From positions 1 through 64,000 of the forward strand of contig NZ_JACHHB010000007.1 in NCBI RefSeq assembly GCF_014202575.1: a stretch of DNA of 64,000 bases, given 5' to 3'. A program made the translations under genes and the position numbers. The DNA is from Texcoconibacillus texcoconensis (lineage in GTDB: Bacteria > Bacillota > Bacilli > Bacillales > Salisediminibacteriaceae). The notes below the pieces were generated by a model. The model made no database searches and was not told where the DNA came from. It saw only the letters and a program-made list of their open reading frames with translations. Shown piece after piece: positions 53,126-61,492 of the stretch (the stretch's first letter is position 1; every line of letters starts with the position of its first letter).

Positions 53126-55642
53126 TTACTCATTTTTGTTTATACCTTTTGAATGAATAAATTTTGCATATTCAAGGGGGTTTGTAAACCCTTTTTTTAT
53201 CGTAGATTCATCATATGACATATATAATGAATCGTTACCTGGTTTGGCATTGCATTCGATAAACCACAAGTTCTCATATCGATCAATCGCAAAGTCAATG
53301 CCTAACTCGCCAAATTGACCGTAGCTTTCTTCAACACAGTGGTAGCAATTAATTAAAAATGTTTCAACTTTTTGTTTTAGGTGCTCGATGTCTTTACTTG
53401 AATAAGACATATATTTAGTGAAGAAATCGTCAAATCGATAAACAGTGGCTCCTGTTCTAGTACTTGTAATGGGATAGTTAGGAACCCCTTTACGCACCGG
53501 GTAAGCGACGATCTCTAACTCACCATGTCCATTTCGTTGAAGTGTAGCTCGCATATCCACGTTACAATTGTTAATTTCAAGGACATTGATTGCACTTTGG
53601 ATAATCACATCATTTTTGCAAAGTAAAAAGCGGATTTCTTTTATAAGATTTTCAAAAAGGTGAACAGTTTTTTGAGTTAACTGACTGCCTTTTAAATAAC
53701 TGATTGTATATTGATCATCTTGATCATAGACCACTTTAATAATGGTTTCTCCATTATTTCCGTCACATTTTTTGAGATACAACGTATTGGTTTCATGAAA
53801 CATGTCTTTAAGATCACTTGTTTTTTTATATAATTTTGTTAATGGAAGATACTGACGTACTTCATCATATTGATACAACTTACGATAAAGATCCCATTTG
53901 TCAAAAGTATAAACCGGGTTAACTTTTTTTAAGGAAGGCAAAAGTTCTAATTGTTCTCGGATGTAGTCGGATACTACTTTTTGATGTTCTAAGACAGCTC
54001 CACCTCGGTCATAAAAAACATCAGGGAATGGGAAATTTTTTTGTTCCCAAAGACCTGTCTCTTGGTTGAAATAGGTTCCGTTAATTTTTTGATTTAGGAA
54101 ATGAATATCACGAATTGAAAAGAAATAAAGGTTTGTGTTAGCTTCCTGGTTTGCCTTCATTAGTTCTAGGTGACGAAATTTTGGTTCTTGATCTAATAAT
54201 CTTTTTAGATTTCCAATACTTATAAACGTACCTAAAAATAGATTGTTCTTAGAAAAGTTATTGTTGTCGTTTGGAACTACCTTATGGGAACATTCTTGCT
54301 TAGCTATAAATTTTGCGTATTCGAGGATATATAAATATTGAGGTAAAACTTCATCACTCTTTGTTTGACCAGGGGAGGAGAATTTTTCTGGTTTTGAATT
54401 GGCTTCCAATAAATAAATGTAACCTAATTGATCAATGGCTATATCTAAACCAATTTCACCTAATGAACCGTACTTTTCTTCAATAGCTTTGACGATTTTA
54501 ATTGCAATGTCTCTAACTTCTTTATCTGTTGGTATTAGAGGATTTTCTTCGTGAACAGCTGCATAAATATCTTGATAATCATGAACGTCCCGATCAATTG
54601 TTGTGATTGAATAATTTTCAGATGCTACTCTAACGTAGTTATATGTCACTTGCCAGTTACCCCAGTGATCTTTTTGTACGAGCACCCTTGTATCAAAAGT
54701 TTTCCCTTTATATCCTAAGCTTTTGACACCTTCTTGAATGAGGAATTGTTTGTTGCCCATAAATGTTTTAATCAGCTCATCAACTTTTGACCATTGATTG
54801 ATCACTTCGCGTTTCAATCCTCTTTCGTAATAATTTACAATATATCCAGCCTTTATTTTTTCTATAGACATAACTTCCCGAGATCCACTACCATAGTTAC
54901 TCTTAATAAAGACAAAGGAATGATTAGATACCATTTGTTTAATATCTTTAATACTGCGAGATATGACCGTATGGGGTAAGTGTCTTTTGATGTGGGTATC
55001 ATTGGATAACTCTTTATACAAATCCCATTTACCGATGGTATCCACTTGATTAATAAAATGAATGCTAGGATGCTGTCTAAATTGCTGCCTGATAAATCGA
55101 ACTAAAGGCTTTTGTTTTTTTGAAAAAGCAGTTGCCCGATCATAAATCACATCAGGCATGGGATACCAAGATGAAGTCCAAGAATGACGATCGAGATCTA
55201 GGACATAGCCCAATATTTTTTTATTGATCCAATCAATGTCATTTATAGAGAAAAAGTATGTCAAACAGCAAGCTTTTCGGCTGGCTCTTGTGTGATTTTC
55301 AGAAAGATATGTTGTTTCTCCTTTTTCAAACTTTTTAATAAAACTAGTATTAGTAAATACGCCAACAAGAGGTCCTAATCGGATACCTTCTTCACTTTTC
55401 CATATATTTAAACGAATGTCATCAAACAGTAACAAAGCTTCAAAAGTATTTTGAGGAACGTAGATATTTTCACTTCCGTCATTATGCGTTTTAAAATATA
55501 CTTGTGCACTTCGTTGACCGAAATAAATTTTATAATAAGTGTCTTTACGCAAACCTAATCCATAAAAATAGTCTTCAGGTATAGACACTTCGGTGGAAAT
55601 TTCATGTTTTATCTGTTTTACTTCAATTAAAATCTTTCTCAC
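53126..55642 (-). CDS. double YheC/YheD-type ATP-grasp coat protein
   Basis: An 838-residue protein with two YheC/YheD modules in tandem. Module 1 (about residues 85-445) has the pre-grasp part with VFTNTSF, then YPMPDVIYDRA, FIKSNYGSGSREV and the end LGEIGLDIAIDQLGYIYLLEANSKPE. Module 2 (about 460-830) repeats the order: LGTFISI, FPFPDVFYDRGG, LYLKKCDGNNGETI and FGELGIDFAIDRYENLWFIECNAKPG. The first 80 residues form a small extra domain. Both E-x-N motifs are intact. B. subtilis YheC and YheD are separate coat-associated proteins; the fusion suggests an intramolecular pair. Confidence 0.85.
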   Translation of the reverse strand: MRKILIEVKQIKHEISTEVSIPEDYFYGLGLRKDTYYKIYFGQRSAQVYFKTHNDGSENIYVPQNTFEALLLFDDIRLNIWKSEEGIRLGPLVGVFTNTSFIKKFEKGETTYLSENHTRASRKACCLTYFFSINDIDWINKKILGYVLDLDRHSWTSSWYPMPDVIYDRATAFSKKQKPLVRFIRQQFRQHPSIHFINQVDTIGKWDLYKELSNDTHIKRHLPHTVISRSIKDIKQMVSNHSFVFIKSNYGSGSREVMSIEKIKAGYIVNYYERGLKREVINQWSKVDELIKTFMGNKQFLIQEGVKSLGYKGKTFDTRVLVQKDHWGNWQVTYNYVRVASENYSITTIDRDVHDYQDIYAAVHEENPLIPTDKEVRDIAIKIVKAIEEKYGSLGEIGLDIAIDQLGYIYLLEANSKPEKFSSPGQTKSDEVLPQYLYILEYAKFIAKQECSHKVVPNDNNNFSKNNLFLGTFISIGNLKRLLDQEPKFRHLELMKANQEANTNLYFFSIRDIHFLNQKINGTYFNQETGLWEQKNFPFPDVFYDRGGAVLEHQKVVSDYIREQLELLPSLKKVNPVYTFDKWDLYRKLYQYDEVRQYLPLTKLYKKTSDLKDMFHETNTLYLKKCDGNNGETIIKVVYDQDDQYTISYLKGSQLTQKTVHLFENLIKEIRFLLCKNDVIIQSAINVLEINNCNVDMRATLQRNGHGELEIVAYPVRKGVPNYPITSTRTGATVYRFDDFFTKYMSYSSKDIEHLKQKVETFLINCYHCVEESYGQFGELGIDFAIDRYENLWFIECNAKPGNDSLYMSYDESTIKKGFTNPLEYAKFIHSKGINKNE

Positions 55643-56017
55643 CCCTTTCCTCCTCTAAGTTGTCACAACCTCTGATTAACTTAAAGGTTCGACTTGGTAT
55701 TTATAGTTTCAGTTTATGGTGGGATTTCTCTATATGTTAGTAGGCCATTTCTTTAATTTTGGTATTTAAAAAAGGATTATTAGCTTAACCGGGACGTTAA
55801 AGTCAAAAAATTTCATCCCCCTGAACAATGTTTCACTTGTAATATATGTGAAGTTTGCCTTATTGACTATGTCAGCAATCTAGATATCTTTATACGAGTT
55901 CCAACTTGTTTTGTTAAAAAAAGCCAAAGGACTAATGGTTCATAGACTTCAGTACCTTTCAAAACAAAGCCTTGTCTCATAGCATGCTAGCAAACACATG
56001 AAAAGAGGTGAAATGCT
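55643..56017. other. divergent intergenic region before the spore-surface cluster
   Basis: About 375 bases between the double ATP-grasp gene (minus) and the first small PNIPDI gene (plus). For the minus gene AC-N17-CATAAACTG lies at 55711-55737 (weaker sigma-E/K-like pattern). For the plus gene CATAGCATG at 55978-55986 is a possible -10 box. No gene is seen. Confidence 0.4.
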
Positions 56018-56431
56018 ATGAGTATGCCAAATATCCCTGACATTGATCCGACGATTAACCTTGAAAGAGAAGACGTTATTAACTTGCTACTCGCTTCTGT
56101 GGCACTTGAAGAACTAGGGTTAGCTCATATTATCAATGCCGAGGCTGAAAAAATTCAAGCTGCATTAGGTACACTTCCAAATACTAACCTAGAAGAAGCC
56201 ACATTATCAGAGTTAATGGAAGTGAATGAAAGTGTCAACAAAACATTAAAAACTGTTGTGAAAAAGGAAATGCTATTGCAGTTTAAACTTGAAGATATAT
56301 TAGAGTTACCAATTGAACCAACACCACCAGATATTGAGGTTTTTCAGAATACAGTAACAGTAACGGGCTTTGTCAATGATGTACAGGTGGAAGACACCGA
56401 TGAAGCTTTCTATCATGTAGTTGTAAATTAA
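56018..56431 (+). CDS. PNIPDI-family small helical protein with DUF11-like C-terminal tail
   Basis: A 137-residue protein. It opens with MSMPNIPDIDP, then a helical core with NLLLASVALEELGLAHIINAEAEK (about residues 26-49) and KKEMLLQFKLEDILEL near residue 90. Four more genes in this window share this build. Unlike them it ends in a beta-type tail, NTVTVTGFVNDVQVEDTDEA plus FYHVVV, which aligns with the end of each repeat of the next protein (NTATVTGEYEDITVTDEDPA). No signal peptide. AAAGAGGTGAAA precedes the ATG. It lies 48 bases before the GTG of the repeat protein, surely in one transcript. Family and function not known to me. Confidence 0.75.
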   Translation: MSMPNIPDIDPTINLEREDVINLLLASVALEELGLAHIINAEAEKIQAALGTLPNTNLEEATLSELMEVNESVNKTLKTVVKKEMLLQFKLEDILELPIEPTPPDIEVFQNTVTVTGFVNDVQVEDTDEAFYHVVVN

Positions 56432-56479
56432 GTGGCAAAAGACATTATTGAAAAATATTGTTTAAAGGGAGGTAAAAAA

Positions 56480-59035
56480 GTGGTTAATAGGCCAAATGTA
56501 AATGAGATCAATGATTATTTGGTCATTGGTATGAGACCATCTGAGGCAGGCGAAGCCGTGACTATCGGCAGTAGTCAAGAGATTGGAGCTAACCGACAGA
56601 CCCTATCAGGTGGAAACCCAGGAGACCCCTTTGTTTCACCAATTACTCCAAATATTAATCCACCGTATCCTGCACCATCAAGTCCTAACCTTCGAAGTGT
56701 ATTTTTTCCTGATCCAAGTGATCCAACAAACCCTAATGTAAACCGGTGGCTGTGGGACTCTAATGAACAAGCTCATTTTCTGCCTGATGCTAACTTGCTG
56801 TTTCGAGGGGTAGATTGGACTGGTAATGTAGCTGTAACAAGTCCAACAGGCACCTATTCACTTCAAGATATAAATGTATTTGCAGATATAGGATTTGCTA
56901 CCACGTGGAATCAAGCTGCAGATGATGTAGAGAATTCATATTATTTTGATGAAAATTCTTTATCAGGCGTTTTAATGTCAGATGCTTCACCAGATCCAGC
57001 TAGAGGTTGGGTGGCACCATTCGATCATACCCAATTATTAAGTGATTTGCGTGACTGGAGAGAATTTATTCGAAACTTGCCAAGAGATGCATTTTTCGAT
57101 TCTGGAGATCCTGCAAATCCTCGTGATGTAATCAATCGTAATTCTATTGCTACGGTTGCTGGAGGAAAACTCATATATGACGTAGCAGGTATGGATATAA
57201 ATAATGATGGGTTTGTAGTAATCGACATTCAATATGATGGAACAGATTTTGAGGTTAATAATTCTGATTGGATTATCACAAACAGTGATCCCGAGGAGGA
57301 AGAGAAGTTAGTTATTTTCCGTATTCGGGGAGAAGCCAATATGAATATGAGCAACTCTTCTATTATGGTTGGAGATGGATTAGAGTGCCCAGACGGATTA
57401 AGTGTAATGTTTGTTAAAGCACATCCAGAAGAAGAGTTTACTAGCTTAAGTGGTAGCTCAGATCAAGTTTTTGATGCCAATAATTTAGTTATAAATGGTA
57501 TCGGCTTTTGGGACCTAAATACAATTGGTGATGCAGAAACAGATGAAGATTTCGGACCTCCTACAGACCCCGACGTTTATATTAACGTTGACTTTCCAAC
57601 AACAGATTTCGTGGATAGAAATCAACAAGATAATTATACTGAAATCTCTATTAGTAATGCCCAAGGTTGCGGACAGTTCATTAGTCCGTTTGTAGAAATG
57701 CAAAATGTCAGGTTTATCCGCTGTGCACCATGTCCAGAAGTTGTAGAAGATCCAGCAATTGATCTAGAAAAGTTTGTATCACCAGATGGAGGTACAACAT
57801 TCTTTGATGCGGATACTCCACCAGGACCGAATATCCCAGAAGGAATAGACCCAGTCTTTAGATATGTTGTGACAAATACAGGAAATGTGCCGCTAGAAAA
57901 TATCACATTAACAGATGATGTGCTAGGCCCGATAACAATTCCATCAACAACATTAGATCCAGGGGAATCTTTTGCAGTTGAGATAACAGGTACTTGGGCT
58001 GAAGGCCAACAAGTTAATATTGCAATAGTAACAGGTGATTATGAAGATATTACTGTCACCGATGAGGATCCGGCTCATTATGTTGGGGTAGTTGAACCAG
58101 CACCAGCAATTGATCTTGAAAAGTTTGTATCACCAGATGGAGGTACAACATTCTTTGATGCAGATACCCCACCAGGACCAGATATTCCTGTGGGAACAGA
58201 TCCAGTCTTTAGGTTTATTGTAACGAACACTGGTAATGTTCCACTAGAGAACATCACCTTAACAGACGATGTATTAGGGCCAATCACCATACCAACTACT
58301 ACGCTAGATCCGGGAGAATCCTTTACAGTAGATGTAACTGGTACTTGGGCTGAAGGTCAACAAGTTAATACTGCAACAGTAACAGGTGAGTATGAAGATA
58401 TTACTGTCACCGATGAGGATCCGGCTCATTATGTTGGGGTAGTTGAACCAGCGCCAGCAATTGATCTTGAAAAGTTTGTATCACCAGATGGAGGTACAAC
58501 ATTCTTTGATGCGGACACTCCACCAGGACCGAATATTCCAGAAGGAACAGATCCTGTCTTTAGATTTATTGTAACGAACACTGGTAATGTTCCACTAGAG
58601 AATACCACCTTAACAGACGACGTATTAGGACCAATCACCATACCAACTACTACGCTAGATCCGGGAGAATCCTTTACAGTAGATGTAACTGGTACTTGGG
58701 CTGAAGGCCAACAAGTTAATACTGCAACAGTAACAGGTGAGTATGAAGATATAACGGTAAGTGATGAAGATCCAGCTCATTATGTAGGTGTTGTTCCTTC
58801 TTTGGAAGTGGAAAAGCTTGTATCAGTTGATGGAGGGGAAACCTTTGAACCAGCACCGTCATCACCTGGACCTACACTTCCTGAAGGAGTGACAGTTCAA
58901 TTTCAATTTATCGTAACAAACACTGGCCCCGTTCCAATTACTAATATTACTATAGAGGATAGTGAGTTAGGTATAGTTGGGGTGATTCCAGTCCTTCAAC
59001 CAGGAGAATCACAGACATTTATTGCTTCTCCTTAG
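56480..59035 (+). CDS. large DUF11-like repeat protein, probable spore-surface structural protein
   Basis: An 851-residue acidic protein with no signal peptide or sorting motif. The first 420 residues contain stretches reminiscent of a choice-of-anchor A domain (LLSDLRDWREFIRNLP, then VAGGKLIYDVAGMDINNDG). Next come three almost identical 117-residue repeats (starting near residues 426, 543 and 660) of the DUF11/DUF7507 Ig-like type, each with FIVTNTGNVPLENITLTDD-like and LDPGESF strands. A fourth, divergent repeat stops before the last strands. GTG 56480 is preferred because GGGAGGT lies seven bases upstream; the longer frame beginning at 56432 lacks a site. Lack of export signal fits deposition from the mother cell. 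Confidence 0.75.
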   Translation: MVNRPNVNEINDYLVIGMRPSEAGEAVTIGSSQEIGANRQTLSGGNPGDPFVSPITPNINPPYPAPSSPNLRSVFFPDPSDPTNPNVNRWLWDSNEQAHFLPDANLLFRGVDWTGNVAVTSPTGTYSLQDINVFADIGFATTWNQAADDVENSYYFDENSLSGVLMSDASPDPARGWVAPFDHTQLLSDLRDWREFIRNLPRDAFFDSGDPANPRDVINRNSIATVAGGKLIYDVAGMDINNDGFVVIDIQYDGTDFEVNNSDWIITNSDPEEEEKLVIFRIRGEANMNMSNSSIMVGDGLECPDGLSVMFVKAHPEEEFTSLSGSSDQVFDANNLVINGIGFWDLNTIGDAETDEDFGPPTDPDVYINVDFPTTDFVDRNQQDNYTEISISNAQGCGQFISPFVEMQNVRFIRCAPCPEVVEDPAIDLEKFVSPDGGTTFFDADTPPGPNIPEGIDPVFRYVVTNTGNVPLENITLTDDVLGPITIPSTTLDPGESFAVEITGTWAEGQQVNIAIVTGDYEDITVTDEDPAHYVGVVEPAPAIDLEKFVSPDGGTTFFDADTPPGPDIPVGTDPVFRFIVTNTGNVPLENITLTDDVLGPITIPTTTLDPGESFTVDVTGTWAEGQQVNTATVTGEYEDITVTDEDPAHYVGVVEPAPAIDLEKFVSPDGGTTFFDADTPPGPNIPEGTDPVFRFIVTNTGNVPLENTTLTDDVLGPITIPTTTLDPGESFTVDVTGTWAEGQQVNTATVTGEYEDITVSDEDPAHYVGVVPSLEVEKLVSVDGGETFEPAPSSPGPTLPEGVTVQFQFIVTNTGPVPITNITIEDSELGIVGVIPVLQPGESQTFIASP
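57755..58807 (+). repeat. three 351-base tandem repeats
   Basis: Units begin at 57755, 58106 and 58457 (GCAATTGATCT.GAAAAG), exactly 351 bases apart, and encode 117 residues each. Units 2 and 3 are nearly identical over long stretches, so unequal crossing-over or gene conversion is likely. Confidence 0.9.
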
Positions 59036-59130
59036 CATTGATAAACAGAGAACAGTTATGGAAGAAACACTTAACACATGTGAATTACCAGAACCGCTTG
59101 AATCTCGCACTTTCGGGGCTGATTTTTAAA

Positions 59131-59184
59131 CAAAAGAGAACAAATCGTGATAAGTAGTCATCACGGTTTGTTCTCTTTTTATTT
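59131..59184 (+). terminator. terminator of the repeat-protein operon
   Basis: AAGAGAACAAATCGTGAT pairs with ATCACGGTTTGTTCTCTT and T residues follow. Confidence 0.85.
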
Positions 59185-59362
59185 GTTGGGGGCTTAATAA
59201 AATCTTGAGCAAAATACGCAAACTCCAAAGTGCTATAAACTTGAATTATCGAAAAATAAGAATAGTACAGGAGAGTACGTATGTCTTAATCATCATAAAA
59301 GGACTGTAATTAAAAAATTCGAATATCATTAGGCGGATGTATTGTCAGCAATAATCTAAGTT

Positions 59363-59371
59363 CATATTCTA
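59363..59371 (+). promoter_or_regulatory. CATAnnnTA box (possible sigma-K/E -10)
   Basis: CATATTCTA, 40 bases before the start codon of the next gene. The expected AC at -35 is not present, so the call is tentative. Confidence 0.35.
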
Positions 59372-59402
59372 TAATGATTAAACAAAAGGAGGAGTTCAAA
59401 AA

Positions 59403-59705
59403 ATGGGTATGCCTAACATTCCTGACATTCAACCTAATATTGATATTAATCGCGAGGATGTAGTGAACTTATTATTAGCTTCAATTGCATTAGAAGAAAT
59501 CGGTCTTTCACACCTTATTAATGCAGAGGGAGAAAAACTACAACGAGTGATAGATGATGAAAACGCAACAGTGGATCAGTTATTAGAAGTGAACCGAAAT
59601 GTTGAAAAAAGTTTACGAGGGGTAACAAAAAAAGAAATGTTATTACAATTTAAATTGGAAGATACTATGGAGCTTTTTAATGATGAAAACGGTAAAAAAT
59701 GCTAA
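59403..59705 (+). CDS. PNIPDI-family small helical protein
   Basis: A 100-residue protein, the plain form of the family: MGMPNIPDIQPNIDINREDV, then NLLLASIALEEIGLSHLINA, then LLEVNRNVEKSLRGVTKKEM and LLQFKLEDTMEL. Predicted to be two or three amphipathic helices, reminiscent of a helical hairpin that oligomerises. No export signal. AAGGAGGAG precedes the ATG. Very similar to the next gene at 59874, so tandem duplication is clear. Function not known. Confidence 0.8.
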   Translation: MGMPNIPDIQPNIDINREDVVNLLLASIALEEIGLSHLINAEGEKLQRVIDDENATVDQLLEVNRNVEKSLRGVTKKEMLLQFKLEDTMELFNDENGKKC

Positions 59706-59832
59706 CAGAAAGATGTGTGAATATAAGAACAATGATGAAGTAAATAAATCATTCTAATAGGGGATATGAGTTAAACTTATTGATAAATATCCTTATAGTT
59801 AGGCAATGATACTCTCGCTTTCCTCTCAAATT

Positions 59833-59841
59833 CATATTATA
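59833..59841 (+). promoter_or_regulatory. CATAnnnTA box (possible sigma-K/E -10)
   Basis: CATATTATA, 41 bases before the start codon of the next gene, the same spacing as at 59363. No clear AC at -35. Confidence 0.35.
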
Positions 59842-59873
59842 TATTGACTTCAAAAATAAGGAGGAGTATAAAC

Positions 59874-60176
59874 ATGGGAATGCCTAATATTCCAGATATC
59901 ACACCAAATATTGATGTTGATCGAGATGACGTTGTCAATCTCTTACTAGCTTCAATTGCATTAGAAGAGATCGGCCTTTCACATCTAATTAATGCTGAAG
60001 GTGAAAAGTTACAACGTTTTATCGATGATGAAAATGCGACATTAGAAAACCTCTTAGAAGTGAATCGAAGTGTAGAAAAAAGCTTACGCGGGATAACGAA
60101 AAAGGAAATGTTACTACAATTCAAGTTAGAGGATACGATGGACCTTTTGAATAACGGTGAAAATAACGGGACTTAA
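59874..60176 (+). CDS. PNIPDI-family small helical protein
   Basis: A 100-residue protein nearly the same as that at 59403: MGMPNIPDITPNIDVDRDDV, the core LLASIALEEIGLSHLINAEG, and KKEMLLQFKLEDTMDLL. The two differ mainly in the linker and the last residues. AAGGAGGAG precedes the ATG. It has its own -10-like box and a terminator further downstream, so it is transcribed as a unit of its own or as part of a small cluster. Confidence 0.8.
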   Translation: MGMPNIPDITPNIDVDRDDVVNLLLASIALEEIGLSHLINAEGEKLQRFIDDENATLENLLEVNRSVEKSLRGITKKEMLLQFKLEDTMDLLNNGENNGT

Positions 60177-60287
60177 AAAGAAATACGCAGACTTAGTGGT
60201 TTTTATCATTAATTACAGGTAAAGGCATCCTATTTTGACACATATGTCATATATAGGGATATGTAGTTGAAATGAACCGGTTTTTAA

Positions 60288-60323
60288 CAAAGCCACTCTC
60301 TTAGTAAATGAGAGTGGCTTTAC
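60288..60323 (+). terminator. terminator after the second PNIPDI gene
   Basis: AAAGCCACTCTC pairs with GAGAGTGGCTTT. The T run after it is short. Confidence 0.7.
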
Positions 60324-60476
60324 TTGTTTAAAGTAATCAATGTTCCCAAGAGAAATTGAAGTTTTTGTGTTTAGTGAACTACCTACACTTAACTTCGTTT
60401 GAGTTTTAAAAAGTGGCAATTGTAAAGTAAACCCTCCCGTCTTTAAGAATAAAAAATCATACAATATCATTTTGGA

Positions 60477-60485
60477 CATACACTA
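60477..60485 (+). promoter_or_regulatory. CATAnnnTA box (possible sigma-K/E -10)
   Basis: CATACACTA, 60 bases before the start of the next gene, with a second such box (CATACAATA) 19 bases upstream. Confidence 0.35.
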
Positions 60486-60536
60486 TACTATCTATTGCCA
60501 TGAGGCTTAAATATATGAAGAAAGGAATCAAAAAGG

Positions 60537-60914
60537 ATGGACATCAATCAGAAGTTGATTGAAAAACATAAACAGTCTTTAGAAGGAAATATTACAAGTT
60601 TGCTTGATTCCATTGCCAAAGAAGAAAAAGCATTAGCCAAGCTTATTGAATCAGAAGCTGATAATATTGATGCTTTTATTGGGGACCACTTGAACTTCCC
60701 TACAGAACCATCTAACCAAGAGATATTAGATTTCAATAAATCAATCAATAAACTCATTGATTCTGTCTTAATCAAACAATGGATTTTGTTTAAAAAAGTC
60801 GAAATGGTTGTAGATTTGCAGATGAACATGGATAGTACCCAAATAGAAGATAAGTTCGTGGAAGCAGGTTTAGATGAAGATTTATTTTTCATGAAGGGTG
60901 AAGAAGAAGAATGA
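60537..60914 (+). CDS. divergent member of the PNIPDI-type helical family
   Basis: A 125-residue protein that lacks the opening motif but keeps the layout: SLLDSIAKEEKALAKLIESE in place of NLLLASIALEEIGLSHLINA, ILDFNKSINKLI for LLEVNRNVEKSL, and ILFKKVEMVVDL for LLQFKLEDTMEL. Thus I consider it a distant paralogue. The end is strongly acidic. GAAAGGAATC precedes the ATG. It is followed after 24 bases by another gene of the same transcript. Confidence 0.65.
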   Translation: MDINQKLIEKHKQSLEGNITSLLDSIAKEEKALAKLIESEADNIDAFIGDHLNFPTEPSNQEILDFNKSINKLIDSVLIKQWILFKKVEMVVDLQMNMDSTQIEDKFVEAGLDEDLFFMKGEEEE

Positions 60915-60938
60915 TTTCTTAAGAAAGGAGTCATTGTG

Positions 60939-61415
60939 ATGAAGAATACACACCATTCTTTACAAGAATCATTAGAACATCTAACGAATGCGCTAAATAA
61001 CTATTCGAATAGGATAGCAAATCTTCATGATGCTATTCAAAAAAAGGAAGGAGTTGAAGGGCCAGAAGAACATTCTCATGAGTCTAACCCATTAATTATT
61101 TCAAAAATGTATTTATATAGATCTGTAGAAACGCTCACTCACCTTGAATCATTTTTAAAGGAGAAAGAAGGCTTGTACTTTCATGATGCGCGTTCATCTA
61201 CGCCCGAAAATATAAATGACATGTTGGACTCTCTAATTAATCGACGGATTGTTCCTTCACATCGGGAAGATCCTTTGGTAGGTAATCTTGGGGTTTATTA
61301 TCGGACAAGCAAACCAGTGTATATAAACAGAATCCCTGTTCAGCCGTTACCTCCTTGGTTTTCAAATGGGTATTTTATTAATACAAGGACATTTAGAAAG
61401 CGGCTACCTTTATAA
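60939..61415 (+). CDS. unknown small protein of the spore-surface cluster
   Basis: A 158-residue protein with a helical first half (residues 5-35, and 55-85 with YLYRSVETLTHLESFLKEKE) and a C-terminal part rich in proline and aromatic residues (PVQPLPPWFSNGYF) that ends in basic residues. No signal peptide or known domain is seen. AAAGGAG precedes GTG 60936 and the adjacent ATG 60939; the ATG is used. It lies in one transcript with the gene at 60537. Confidence 0.6.
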   Translation: MKNTHHSLQESLEHLTNALNNYSNRIANLHDAIQKKEGVEGPEEHSHESNPLIISKMYLYRSVETLTHLESFLKEKEGLYFHDARSSTPENINDMLDSLINRRIVPSHREDPLVGNLGVYYRTSKPVYINRIPVQPLPPWFSNGYFINTRTFRKRLPL

Positions 61416-61445
61416 TTTTATAGGTACTTTTTTAATGGAAAGCGA

Positions 61446-61488
61446 TGCCGTAGCTGTTTCGGTAAAATCCACAACTACGGCTTTTATT
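61446..61488. terminator. bidirectional terminator
   Basis: GCCGTAG...CTACGGC stem with T-rich flanks on both strands, between convergent genes. Confidence 0.8.
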
Positions 61489-61492
61489 TTCG

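Larger units (their letters stand above)
59036..59402. other. intergenic stretch
   Basis: About 370 bases. A 23-codon frame (59056-59127) has no ribosome binding site. The stretch includes the terminator listed next and, near its end, the CATATTCTA box listed separately. Nothing more is seen. Confidence 0.4.
60177..60536. other. intergenic stretch
   Basis: About 360 bases with a terminator and, near the end, CATACAATA (60458-60466) and CATACACTA (60477-60485), two overlapping-spaced boxes of the sigma-K/E type. No gene is seen. Confidence 0.4.

Noticed and set aside
59056-59127. 23-codon frame after the repeat protein (MEETLNTCELPEP...)
   Set aside because: No ribosome site; checked as a possible continuation of the fourth repeat, but its sequence does not match the missing strands.
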